Source: Flavobacteriales bacterium
Lineage (GTDB): Bacteria > Bacteroidota > Bacteroidia > Flavobacteriales_D > Sanyastnellaceae
Direction of reading: 5' to 3'
NCBI GenBank assembly: GCA_015663855.1
Contig: DQRJ01000051.1
Span: forward strand, 1-24,195
Length of the DNA stretch: 24,195 nucleotides
The translations under genes and the position numbers were made by a program. Below are positions 1 to 9,744 of the stretch, one piece after another. The notes beneath the pieces were generated by a model. That model searched no databases. It was not told where the DNA came from and was given only the letters and a program-made list of their open reading frames with translations. Numbering within the stretch: the stretch's first letter is position 1; each line of letters starts with the position of its first letter.

Positions 1-1888
<1,888 letters not shown>

Positions 1889-1911
1889 TTTACTCTATCT
1901 TCTACCAGTAC

Positions 1912-1922
1912 GTCAAAGAACT
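1912..1922 (-). promoter_or_regulatory. boxA-like antitermination element before 23S
   Basis: On the minus strand this reads AGTTCTTTGAC, an 11-nt string identical to one in the 16S leader (3840-3850). The core TTCTTTGAC resembles E. coli boxA (TGCTCTTTAACA). E. coli also carries one copy in the leader and one in the 16S-23S spacer, where NusB/NusE (S10) bind to build the rRNA antitermination complex. The exact repetition at both expected places is the evidence; binding is inferred. Confidence 0.7.
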
Positions 1923-1931
1923 TCTTTTTAG

Positions 1932-2005
1932 TGGAGAATATCGGAGTCGAACCGATGACCTCCTGCGTGCAAGGCAGGCGCTCTAGCCAGCTGAGCTAAT
2001 CCCCC
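1932..2005 (-). tRNA. tRNA-Ala (anticodon TGC)
   Basis: The minus strand folds into a full 74-nt cloverleaf. The acceptor stem GGGGGAT pairs with ATTCTCC using two G-U pairs. The anticodon stem-loop is CCTGC-CTTGCAC-GCAGG with anticodon TGC, and the T arm carries GGTTCGACTCC. The discriminator is A and the CCA end is not encoded (the next bases are CTAAAA). It lies in the 16S-23S spacer, 11 nt after tRNA-Ile, the usual place for this pair. Confidence 0.97.
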
Positions 2006-2016
2006 ATCTTCACCCG

Positions 2017-2090
2017 TAGTCCTGAGCAGATTTGAACTGCTGACCCCTACATTATCAGTGTAGTGCTCTAACCAACTGAGCTACAGGACT
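2017..2090 (-). tRNA. tRNA-Ile (anticodon GAT)
   Basis: The minus strand gives a 74-nt cloverleaf. The acceptor stem AGTCCTG pairs with CAGGACT, the D arm is GCTCAGTTGGTTAGAGC, and the anticodon stem-loop is CTACA-CTGATAA-TGTAG with anticodon GAT. The T arm contains GTTCAAATC. No CCA is encoded after discriminator A. It is the first spacer tRNA downstream of 16S. Confidence 0.97.
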
Positions 2091-2114
2091 AGATTAAAGA
2101 CGGAAAAAGAAGAA

Positions 2115-2130
2115 TGATGCAGCAGCCCAA
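2115..2130 (-). other. 16S processing stem, downstream arm
   Basis: The plus-strand sequence TGATGCAGCAGCCCAA is the perfect reverse complement of 3823-3838 on the other side of 16S. In the transcript the two 16-nt arms would pair and loop out the entire 16S rRNA, the standard substrate of RNase III in pre-rRNA processing. The 16-of-16 match at the expected places makes this solid; cleavage sites cannot be read from sequence. Confidence 0.85.
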
Positions 2131-2175
2131 TTATAAAACCAACGTATAAAAATTTGAGAAGTCGTTTTTCTCTAA

Positions 2176-3697
<1,522 letters not shown>

Positions 3698-3744
3698 AAG
3701 TTATAATCCATAATTGACTCTCATAAAAATTAACGTTGGAACAT

Positions 3745-3762
3745 CATCTCCGAAGAGAGATG
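3745..3762 (-). other. Leader hairpin
   Basis: CATCTC and GAGATG are separated by the 6-nt loop CGAAGA (plus strand). The hairpin sits in the pre-16S leader just upstream of mature 16S. No U-run follows it on the transcribed strand, so it is more likely a processing or folding element than a terminator. Confidence 0.5.
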
Positions 3763-3798
3763 TTAAAACTACTAGTAAAATAAATCTTACATAGTAGA

Positions 3799-3820
3799 CC
3801 TATCTCAACCAAGAGATAGG
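3799..3820 (-). other. Leader hairpin
   Basis: Perfect 8-bp inverted repeat CCTATCTC / GAGATAGG with a 6-nt loop AACCAA, lying between the upstream processing arm and mature 16S. It probably folds in the excised leader of the rRNA transcript. Confidence 0.55.
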
Positions 3821-3822
3821 AT

Positions 3823-3838
3823 TTGGGCTGCTGCATCA
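3823..3838 (-). other. 16S processing stem, upstream arm
   Basis: The plus strand reads TTGGGCTGCTGCATCA, perfectly complementary over 16 nt to 2115-2130 downstream of 16S. The pair forms the long-range stem expected for RNase III processing of pre-16S. It begins 1 nt downstream (in transcription) of the boxA-like element at 3840-3850. Confidence 0.85.
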
Positions 3839-3839
3839 A

Positions 3840-3850
3840 GTCAAAGAACT
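3840..3850 (-). promoter_or_regulatory. boxA-like antitermination element in the 16S leader
   Basis: AGTTCTTTGAC on the minus strand, identical to the copy before 23S (1912-1922). Its place between the promoters and 16S fits a boxA bound by NusB/S10, which lets RNA polymerase read through untranslated rRNA. boxB and boxC were not identified. Confidence 0.7.
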
Positions 3851-3863
3851 TTATATCAAGTCA

Positions 3864-3875
3864 GCTCCGAGGAGC
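3864..3875 (-). other. Short GC-rich leader palindrome
   Basis: GCTCCGAGGAGC is an inverted repeat with 5-bp arms GCTCC/GGAGC and a 2-nt centre. It sits in the leader between promoter P1 and boxA. It may form a small hairpin or be read as a dimeric site in DNA; the function is unknown. Confidence 0.35.
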
Positions 3876-3905
3876 GTCATTAATTGCTTCTTTCAAAGCG
3901 GACGG

Positions 3906-3936
3906 CAAAGGTAACACAGGTTTTTAATTCTGCAAC
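3906..3936 (-). promoter_or_regulatory. rRNA promoter P1 (proximal)
   Basis: On the minus strand the -33 element is GTTG (3933-3936, one base off TTTG), followed by exactly 19 nt, then the -7 element TACCTTTG (3906-3913), a perfect TAnnTTTG. This is the primary sigma (sigma-ABfr type) promoter form of Bacteroidota. It is the closest of three promoters to 16S, with an A/T-rich upstream stretch that could act as an UP-like element. Confidence 0.85.
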
Positions 3937-4013
3937 CTAAAAGTGATTTTTATTTCAACTTTTTTTATCGCCCGTTTTGTCAAAAAACTTTTGCTTTCCT
4001 TCGAAAGCGGGCG

Positions 4014-4044
4014 CAAAGATACTGCATATTTTTAATTCTGCAAA
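4014..4044 (-). promoter_or_regulatory. rRNA promoter P2
   Basis: On the minus strand TTTG (4041-4044), 19 nt, TATCTTTG (4014-4021): a perfect match to the Bacteroidota consensus at both elements. It is spaced 108 bp from P1 and 105 bp from P3. Confidence 0.9.
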
Positions 4045-4118
4045 TCCAAAGTGATTTTATTTCAACTTTTTTAATCCATCCGTTTGTCAAAAAACTCACT
4101 TTCCTTCGAAAGCGGGTG

Positions 4119-4149
4119 CAAATTTACGTAGCTTTTTTCCAGACGCAAA
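4119..4149 (-). promoter_or_regulatory. rRNA promoter P3 (distal)
   Basis: On the minus strand TTTG (4146-4149), 19 nt, TAAATTTG (4119-4126): a perfect match to the Bacteroidota consensus. Only 6 nt separate its -33 element from the stop codon of the SCO gene, so transcripts of the upstream operon run straight over the promoter array. I see no terminator between them. Confidence 0.88.
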
Positions 4150-4155
4150 TTAATC

Positions 4156-4815
4156 TCAATCTTTTTTACTAAATTCTTCAATTAAGACTGTTAAGTCCCG
4201 GTATAGCTGGGAAATTTCTTCGGATTGTGTGCCGTCATAGAAGCCCCTGAGGCGACCGATAGGGTCGACCAAAACAACGTTCTCGGTATGGATAAAGTCT
4301 TGATAACCACCATCTCCCTCGTCTAGACACGCGAAATAACTTGTACGGGCGAGCCTGTACACCTCATCCTTCGGTCCAGTGAGGAACCACCATTTAGAGG
4401 GGTCTACATCATAGCGGTCGGCATAAGTAGATAGGACCGAGACACTGTCCGCAACAGGAGTGACTGAGTGACTAAGGATGCGAACTTTGTTTGGTAATCG
4501 GTCGTGAATGAGCTTTAAGTTGGAGGTAAGTATGGGGCAAATCGTCACGCATCTGGTGAAGAAGAAGTCAACAATTAGGATTTGGCCTTCAAGATTGGAG
4601 AGAGAAACGGTGTCACCTAGCTGATTAAATAACGTGAAATCCGTTATGTGGTGATCCGTCTCGGCGAGTAAAGCAGGGTCCACCAGCGCCGGATTAATCT
4701 GAGAGGGCTGATATATGGGTAGTCTTTCTTCTATTTTGAAGTGGAAGAAGTACGTATATAGGATTGCCGCGGTGGCTATTATCGCGAAAATTGCAAGGCT
4801 TGCATATCTAGACAT
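4156..4815 (-). CDS. SCO1/SenC/PrrC family copper chaperone
   Basis: The 219-aa protein has an uncleaved N-terminal membrane anchor (about residues 5-24) and a periplasmic thioredoxin-like domain. The copper site is visible: CVTIC gives Cys89 and Cys93 (CxxxC), and His176 lies in FIHTENVVLVD. The family loads copper into the CuA site of cytochrome c oxidase and acts as a thiol reductase. The length is normal. ATG follows 3 nt after the amidohydrolase stop, so the two are cotranscribed. No SD sequence is present. A CcoI/FixI-type copper ATPase is encoded about 11 kb away (15827-18154), but no oxidase subunit is in the window. The stop (TGA, 4156-4158) lies 6 nt before rRNA promoter P3. Confidence 0.92.
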   Translation of the reverse strand: MSRYASLAIFAIIATAAILYTYFFHFKIEERLPIYQPSQINPALVDPALLAETDHHITDFTLFNQLGDTVSLSNLEGQILIVDFFFTRCVTICPILTSNLKLIHDRLPNKVRILSHSVTPVADSVSVLSTYADRYDVDPSKWWFLTGPKDEVYRLARTSYFACLDEGDGGYQDFIHTENVVLVDPIGRLRGFYDGTQSEEISQLYRDLTVLIEEFSKKD

Positions 4816-4818
4816 CTG

Positions 4819-6471
4819 TTATTCCGTTGTATTGAAAGTTTGAACTCCTGCTATGAAGGTTCGTAGAATCTTTGCGTCAAGTAGTTTGTCGGGGTCTGCC
4901 GTTAAGAGGTTCCTGTCGAGAATTACAAAGTCTGCCCACTTGCCTACCTCTATAGAGCCGACTTCGTCTTCTTGGAAATTCGCTATTGCAGACCAAAGCG
5001 TCATGCCGTGTAGGGCAGCTTCACGATCCAGGCTTTGGTCTAAATGGTAACCCTCAGATGGGTAACCCTCCGAATCCTTGCGTATGGTGGCCGCATAGAA
5101 CGTTTTGCGGGGGTCAATATCCTCGACGGGCATATCTGTACCTAAAGGAAGGATGCCTAAAACATCTTGTAAATCTCTGTATGCGTATGCGTGGCGTATG
5201 CGATTCCTACCGAGCCTCTCGCCTGCCCAATACATATCTGAGGTGGCGTGGGTGGGTTGTACCGAAGGTATAATGCTGGCTGATGAGAATAAAGGGAGGT
5301 CGGATGGGTGGACGACTTGAGCGTGTTCGATGCGCCATCTTTTGTCGTTGGGACCTTGTAGGACTGTATTATAGAAGCCCAAAACATTTCGGACTGCGGA
5401 ATCGCCAATGCAATGGGTCGCTACTTGGAACCCTAAATCGTGGGCTGTTCTGAGGTTCGAGAGGAACGTTATCGAATCCTGGAAAATGAAACCACTGTGT
5501 GAGGGTCGATCTGAGTACGGTTGAAGTAAAGCTGCGCCGCGCGAACCTAGTGAACCGTCCATATAAAATTTAATGGACTGAGCGACGAGGCGATCTGTAC
5601 GATAAGGACCTATGGCGAATGCTGAGTCGAGATTAGGAGAGGTTCCACTAAACATCGCAACGACTCGAATTAAAAGATCTCCCGATTGTTGTAGAGAGTC
5701 GATTCGTTTAATGTCGCTTACGTCGAGACCGGCATCGACGACGGTTGTAAGACCGAGGGCAAAGAGGTCGTACTGTGCTTTAATTAGGGCTGCGTCTTTA
5801 GTGCGGTCGTCTGGGGGAGGGATTATCGACAACAATGAGTCCGCTGCGCCATCGATAAGTACTCCAGATGGAGATCCATCACTAAGATATAGCATCTCCC
5901 CTCCTTTAATAGGTCGCACATTCGACATACCGGCAATACGTAGGGCTGACGAATTTGCTAGCAAAGCATGGCCGTCAATACGACGAATCGCTACAGGCCT
6001 GTCCGGGAAAAGCTTATCTAGCTGTTCGAGGGTGGGATATTCGGACGAACTCCAATCGTTTTGGTCCCAACCTCTGCCAGTAATCCACCCCTCAGGATGT
6101 GACTTAGAAAAATCAACGACCTTATCTAACACTTCCTGGTAAGACTTCGTTCCGACGAGATCCACGTTTAACAAGCTGAGCGCATAGCCAGTGAAGTGTG
6201 TATGTGCATCAATGAAGCCCGGATAAATCACCGCCTGTTGTAAGTCTATTTTCTCTTCAGCGCTATATGAATTGAGGATGGCTCTTTCCGCGCCAGTTGC
6301 AACTATCCTACCATCAACAATTGCAATAGCCATCGGGGTAGCGTGTTGTGGGGAACCGTCACAAGTAAGAGCCACAGCGTTATGAAGAATCAAATCGGCC
6401 TTTCTAGATTTGAAATTACATCCATACACAAAACAAATTGCTATTAGGGCAATGATAATATTCTTATACAA
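4819..6471 (-). CDS. Periplasmic lipoprotein amidohydrolase (YtcJ-like, amidohydrolase 3 family)
   Basis: The 550-aa protein begins with a lipoprotein signal peptide ending in the lipobox VYGC (Cys18). The metal-dependent hydrolase motifs follow in order: HTH of PGFIDAHTHF (His90, His92), FYMDGSLGSRGA, ATHCIGDSA, RIEHAQVV and LGTDMPVE. This is the YtcJ-like group, which hydrolyses amide or formamide bonds; the substrate cannot be read from sequence. The start is TTG (plus-strand CAA at 6469-6471): no ATG or GTG lies in frame between it and the upstream stop, and it gives a complete signal peptide. It is the first gene of a pair with SCO, 3 nt apart, and diverges from the T9SS cargo gene at 6595. 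Such lipoproteins are common in Bacteroidota. Confidence 0.88.
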   Translation of the reverse strand: MYKNIIIALIAICFVYGCNFKSRKADLILHNAVALTCDGSPQHATPMAIAIVDGRIVATGAERAILNSYSAEEKIDLQQAVIYPGFIDAHTHFTGYALSLLNVDLVGTKSYQEVLDKVVDFSKSHPEGWITGRGWDQNDWSSSEYPTLEQLDKLFPDRPVAIRRIDGHALLANSSALRIAGMSNVRPIKGGEMLYLSDGSPSGVLIDGAADSLLSIIPPPDDRTKDAALIKAQYDLFALGLTTVVDAGLDVSDIKRIDSLQQSGDLLIRVVAMFSGTSPNLDSAFAIGPYRTDRLVAQSIKFYMDGSLGSRGAALLQPYSDRPSHSGFIFQDSITFLSNLRTAHDLGFQVATHCIGDSAVRNVLGFYNTVLQGPNDKRWRIEHAQVVHPSDLPLFSSASIIPSVQPTHATSDMYWAGERLGRNRIRHAYAYRDLQDVLGILPLGTDMPVEDIDPRKTFYAATIRKDSEGYPSEGYHLDQSLDREAALHGMTLWSAIANFQEDEVGSIEVGKWADFVILDRNLLTADPDKLLDAKILRTFIAGVQTFNTTE

Positions 6472-6594
6472 GATGACAAATAGATTGATAAGGTGAATTT
6501 AATAAATGTCCCATAATTTAGGAATACTGTGCGCGTCAGGTTGCAAATATGAGGAGAAATTGACTAGTTTAGCGGTAAATTTAAAATCCAAATC

Positions 6595-7476
6595 ATGATA
6601 CAATCTATACGTATTTTTTTCACTGCTGTAGGAATTCTTGCAGCAACTTTTGTTTCTGCTCAAACTGTAACTCACACAATCGCTGAAGTACAAGGGGAGC
6701 TTTTTGCATCACCTTTAATCGAGCAAATAGTAACTGTTCAAGGAATTGTTACTGCAGCTAACGATTTCAGCTACTTTATCCAAAATGGCTCAGGAGCTTG
6801 GAACGGTATTTACATATACGATAACACGAACCTACCTACTGTGGGTGATGACGTTATTTTAGAAGGTGAGGTTTCTGAGTATTACGACTTAACTGAAATC
6901 TCAAACATTACCTACTTCGAAACAGTAAGTTCTGGAAACGAGCTTCCAGCTGTTGTAATAGTTGAATCAGGAGTTCTCGGCGCAAGTGGCGAACCTTACG
7001 AGGGCTGCTTAGTTCAAATCGTAAATGCTGTGTGCACAAATCCTGATGCAGACTTCGGTCAAGGATACTTTAACGACAGTTCTGGAGATTGCATGGTCGA
7101 TGACATGTTATATATGCCAGATCCAGCTTGGGTAATTGATGAGTATTATTCTATCACAGGTGTACTTACTTACAGTTACGAAGAGTATAAAATTGAGCCT
7201 CGTGATGCTTCTGATGTAAGTATAGGGATGGCAGTAGGCACTATTGAGCTTATCTCTGTTAACCTTTACCCGAACCCAACAGTAGATGCTATTAATTTCA
7301 CATTAAACACTGCTGCTATCGCTAGCGTATATGACGTGAATGGTCGCTTAGTATTCTCTGAAAATGTAAATGCAGGAAATAACACTCTTGAAGTAAGTGG
7401 ACTTCGCGCTGGATCTTACCGCGTTGATTGCGTTTCTGACCTTTCAATTTCTAGAGCTAGCTTCGTAAAGAAGTAA
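6595..7476 (+). CDS. Secreted OB-fold-like protein with T9SS type A sorting domain
   Basis: The 293-aa protein has a signal peptide (about 1-22, ending VSAQ). A beta-rich domain (about 24-210) shows the pattern of OB-fold modules seen in secreted nuclease-like proteins (IAEVQG, VTVQGIVTAANDFSYFIQNG, WNGIYIYD, VGDDVILEGEV). The C-terminal sorting domain (about 218-293) contains NLYPNPTVDAINF, VYDVNGRLVF and LRAGSYRV, typical of type A type IX secretion cargo. No nuclease catalytic domain is present, so it may bind a ligand without cutting it. Three cysteines (138, 147, 166) lie in the middle of the fold. The ATG is preceded by A-rich sequence without an SD site. The family call for the OB part is an inference from pattern; the sorting domain is clear. 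Confidence 0.8.
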   Translation: MIQSIRIFFTAVGILAATFVSAQTVTHTIAEVQGELFASPLIEQIVTVQGIVTAANDFSYFIQNGSGAWNGIYIYDNTNLPTVGDDVILEGEVSEYYDLTEISNITYFETVSSGNELPAVVIVESGVLGASGEPYEGCLVQIVNAVCTNPDADFGQGYFNDSSGDCMVDDMLYMPDPAWVIDEYYSITGVLTYSYEEYKIEPRDASDVSIGMAVGTIELISVNLYPNPTVDAINFTLNTAAIASVYDVNGRLVFSENVNAGNNTLEVSGLRAGSYRVDCVSDLSISRASFVKK

Positions 7477-7486
7477 AGCTATTATA

Positions 7487-7509
7487 AGAAGTAGGGATTT
7501 ACTACTTTT
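7487..7509. terminator. Small bidirectional hairpin between convergent genes
   Basis: AAGTAG (7489-7494) and CTACTT (7502-7507) pair around a 7-nt loop, extended by one G-U and one A-U pair. TTTTCTT follows on plus. It spans the end of the methyltransferase gene (stop at 7502-7504) and lies 10 nt after the stop of the T9SS cargo gene. It is a weak candidate terminator, better placed for the plus-strand gene. Confidence 0.45.
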
Positions 7510-8680
7510 CTTGCTCACTGAAGCGAGAGCCCGCATATAAATCATATCCGTTCCACCGACATTCTAAAGGGCCATTGTGCACTTTGTGTCGGTGGTTTGG
7601 TCTTAGACCTATTCGTTTAAGGGCAAAGTAATTCGAGGAAATGATCCAGGCCTTAAATCCAGGCCAATTAAACTTAAGCCTATCACCTATCGCTGCGTAC
7701 ATCTCGTCAATATCCTCCGGCTCCATTCTTTCCCCATAAGGAGGGTTCAGCACCACAACACCACCCTCTGTAGTATTCGGTTCTGACAGAAAGAAGTCGA
7801 TTAGATCGACACTTACATCGTGAGATGGGAGATCGAGTTGGGAGAGGGCGTATTTGGTTTGGGATATAGCATCCGGGTTATTATCCGAAGCATAAATCTT
7901 AGTGGGGATCTCCTCATTGTAATCCATCGCCTCGTCCCTCACGGTTACCCAAGCTGCTTTATTGAAATTCAACCACTCCATGAATGCGAAGTGGGATCTA
8001 TTCATTTGGACTGGCATTCCTGAAGCCCAAAGCGCCGCCTCACACGTAAATGTTCCCGAACCGCACATTGGATCGTAAAGTGTCGTTCCAGGTCGCCATC
8101 CGCTTAAAGCGAGGAGGCCGGCTGCAAGAACTTCGTTTAAAGGAGCTATGGCTTTTCGAGATCTGTACCCACGTCGAGAAAGCGGATCTCCCGAAGCGTC
8201 GAGCGAAATCGTTACTGCTTGCTTGCTAATATGGAGGTGTATTCTCGCATCGGGATTCGTTCTATCTACAGAAGGACGAATTCCCGTCTTAGCACGAAAT
8301 CTATCGACAATTGCATCTTTTAATCTAAGCGTGGCGAATTGATCGTGTTTGAAGTCGTCAGAATAAATCGTGGAGTCGATAGTAAACGTACCGTCTTTAC
8401 TAAGAATATCCTCCCATGACCAACGCGCAGACAATCTATACAACTCGTCGGTGTTTTTCGCTTGAAACGAATAAAGTATTCTTAAGACTCGAAGTGTGAA
8501 TCGAGCTTGTAAACAATGCCTATACATCACCTCTGCAGTAGCCGTGAAACCTACCCCCCTCCTTCCGACCTCAATCTCTGTCGCTCCGTGCTTACGCAAT
8601 TCATCCGCTACGAGTGGTTCGAACCCAGTATGTGTTTTTGCGTGATATTTCGCAGTTGGAATGTTTTGATTATTCATCAT
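7502..8680 (-). CDS. RlmL-like 23S rRNA (guanine-N2) methyltransferase with THUMP domain
   Basis: The 392-aa protein has an N-terminal ferredoxin-like/THUMP RNA-binding region (about 10-160), opening KTHTGFEPLVADELRKHGA. The Rossmann methyltransferase domain follows, with SAM motif DPMCGSGT (203-210) and catalytic motif NPPYGERM (312-319); NPPY is typical of amino-methylating N-MTases. This is COG0116, the group of the N-terminal half of E. coli RlmL (m2G2445 of 23S rRNA). The RlmK half is absent, as is usual outside Gammaproteobacteria. ATG at 8680 is 7 nt after the stop of the YciH/SUI1 gene, so the two form an operon on translation. The exact modified base is not certain. Confidence 0.88.
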   Translation of the reverse strand: MMNNQNIPTAKYHAKTHTGFEPLVADELRKHGATEIEVGRRGVGFTATAEVMYRHCLQARFTLRVLRILYSFQAKNTDELYRLSARWSWEDILSKDGTFTIDSTIYSDDFKHDQFATLRLKDAIVDRFRAKTGIRPSVDRTNPDARIHLHISKQAVTISLDASGDPLSRRGYRSRKAIAPLNEVLAAGLLALSGWRPGTTLYDPMCGSGTFTCEAALWASGMPVQMNRSHFAFMEWLNFNKAAWVTVRDEAMDYNEEIPTKIYASDNNPDAISQTKYALSQLDLPSHDVSVDLIDFFLSEPNTTEGGVVVLNPPYGERMEPEDIDEMYAAIGDRLKFNWPGFKAWIISSNYFALKRIGLRPNHRHKVHNGPLECRWNGYDLYAGSRFSEQEK

Positions 8681-8687
8681 TTAAAAA

Positions 8688-9032
8688 TTAGCCGCCCTTT
8701 TGCTTTACTTTAAAACCGTCCTTTTCAAGTTTCATTACAACCTTATCTCTATGGTCGCCTTGAATCAAAATACATCCTTCCTTAACAGTACCGCCGACTC
8801 CGCATTGAACTTTTAGAGTTTTTCCTAGAGTAAGTAACTCGCCCGCAGGACCGTTATAGCCTTCAACAAGTGTAACTGGTTTTCCTGCTCGTTGCTTTCG
8901 GTCCAAACTGACATATAAAACGCAATCACCTTTAGACCAATTCGAATCGTCCTCTACCTCATCATCGTCCCAGCTGAACCCAGAATTAGTGCTGAATACC
9001 ATTCCGTCGTTATTGCCTCTTCGTTTTGCCAT
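8688..9032 (-). CDS. yciH: YciH/SUI1 (eIF1-like) translation factor
   Basis: The 114-aa protein has a variable acidic N-terminus (about 1-45) and a SUI1 domain with LDRKQRAGKPVTLVEGYNG, LKVQCGVGGTVKEG and IQGDHRDKV. The family is related to eukaryotic eIF1, which monitors start-codon choice. E. coli YciH binds the 30S subunit and can oppose faulty initiation complexes in vitro; its cellular role is unsettled. It is the first gene of an operon with the rRNA methyltransferase, and is divergent from the O-methyltransferase 55 nt away. It is of added interest here because the same window shows a 16S rRNA with an altered anti-Shine-Dalgarno sequence. No SD sits before its own ATG. Confidence 0.93.
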   Translation of the reverse strand: MAKRRGNNDGMVFSTNSGFSWDDDEVEDDSNWSKGDCVLYVSLDRKQRAGKPVTLVEGYNGPAGELLTLGKTLKVQCGVGGTVKEGCILIQGDHRDKVVMKLEKDGFKVKQKGG

Positions 9033-9075
9033 CGTCTTTTACAAACTGTTTGCAGATATTGCGCAAGATACGTGC

Positions 9076-9083
9076 TAGATTTG
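9076..9083 (+). promoter_or_regulatory. -7 element of a promoter for the O-methyltransferase gene
   Basis: TAGATTTG matches TAnnTTTG and ends 4 nt before the ATG at 9088. A TTTG lies at 9049-9052, but the spacing of 23 nt is longer than the 19 nt seen at the rRNA promoters. If used, transcription would begin at or beside the start codon and give a leaderless or nearly leaderless mRNA. Confidence 0.5.
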
Positions 9084-9087
9084 CTCT

Positions 9088-9744
9088 ATGGCACATTTTG
9101 AGGACGCAACAAATGAATACTCGACCGTTCATTCTTCTTCGGAGAATGACGTACTATCTCGATTGAGAAGGGCGACATGGTTAAGCACAACTAAACCACA
9201 GATGTTGAGCGATCCTATACAAGGTCGATTTCTCTCGATGATAAGCAAAATGGTGAAGCCAAACCGTATTCTTGAGTTCGGTACGTTCACTGGATATTCG
9301 ACGATTTGTCTGTCGGAAGGTCTAACAGGCGGAGGCGAGATAGATACCCTCGAAATAAATGACGAGCTCGAAGATATTCAGAAGAAGTTCTATAAAGAAG
9401 CTGGTCTCAACGAGGTAATAACTAGGCATTACGGCCACGCTCTTGAAATAATTAAGTCCGGGATATTGAAGGGAGGATACGATTTGGTTTGGATAGACGC
9501 GGATAAAGAACACCAAATCGAATATGTAGAGTTCGCCATTAAAAACCTCAATCCAGGAGGATGGCTGCTCGTAGATAACGTGATATGGGGCGGGGCTGTT
9601 CTAGATAAGAAGAAACTGAATAAACCCGATTCTGGCGCGTCAAGGATACACCGACTTAATCAGCATATTGCGAATCATGAAGAACTGGAGAACGTCCTAT
9701 TACCTGTTTGGGATGGAGTTCAAATAGCGAGAAAAGTAGACTAA
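9088..9744 (+). CDS. Class I SAM-dependent O-methyltransferase (COG4122; CCoAOMT/TrmR-like)
   Basis: The 218-aa protein has SAM motif ILEFGTFTGYST (61-72), an acidic loop TLEIND (87-92), and the metal-binding and catalytic segment WIDADKEH (135-142) followed by LVDNVIWGG (161-169). The Asp/Asp-Asn set fits the divalent-cation-dependent caffeoyl-CoA O-methyltransferase fold. Bacterial members include TrmR (YrrM), which methylates 5-hydroxyuridine 34 in tRNA. That role would fit the neighbouring rRNA methyltransferase and YciH genes, but the family also has small-molecule enzymes, so the substrate is left open. It is alone on plus between a divergent and a convergent gene. Its TAA overlaps the TAG of sucC on the other strand within the bases CTAA (9741-9744). 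Confidence 0.87.
   Translation: MAHFEDATNEYSTVHSSSENDVLSRLRRATWLSTTKPQMLSDPIQGRFLSMISKMVKPNRILEFGTFTGYSTICLSEGLTGGGEIDTLEINDELEDIQKKFYKEAGLNEVITRHYGHALEIIKSGILKGGYDLVWIDADKEHQIEYVEFAIKNLNPGGWLLVDNVIWGGAVLDKKKLNKPDSGASRIHRLNQHIANHEELENVLLPVWDGVQIARKVD

Larger units (their letters stand above)
3906..4118 (-). repeat. Tandem promoter repeat, two units of 108 and 105 bp
   Basis: Unit 1 (3906-4013) and unit 2 (4014-4118) are clearly homologous along their length. They share TTTTTAATTCTGCAA, AAGTGATTTT, ATTTCAACTTTTTT, TTTGTCAAAAAACT and CTTTCCTTCGAAAGCGGG. Each unit carries one complete promoter. A third promoter (4119-4149) continues the same spacing but its flanks have diverged or were never duplicated. 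In unit 1 the arms CGCCCG (3969-3974) and CGGGCG (4008-4013) enclose the hairpin GCTTTC-CTTC-GAAAGC (3993-4008), which would form at the 5' end of P2 transcripts. Confidence 0.85.

Noticed and set aside
3978..3992. TTGACA-like string on minus in the promoter repeats, resembling a sigma70 -35 box.
   Set aside because: No TATAAT-like box lies 17 nt downstream, and the phylum uses TTTG/TAnnTTTG, which is present three times.
5612..6142. 176-codon open frame on plus.
   Set aside because: It is antisense to the well-supported amidohydrolase gene, is rich in Ser/Arg as expected of a shadow frame, and has no motif.
6499..6693. 64-codon minus frame across the intergenic region and the start of the T9SS cargo gene.
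   Set aside because: It overlaps a real signal peptide coding region and has no recognisable features.
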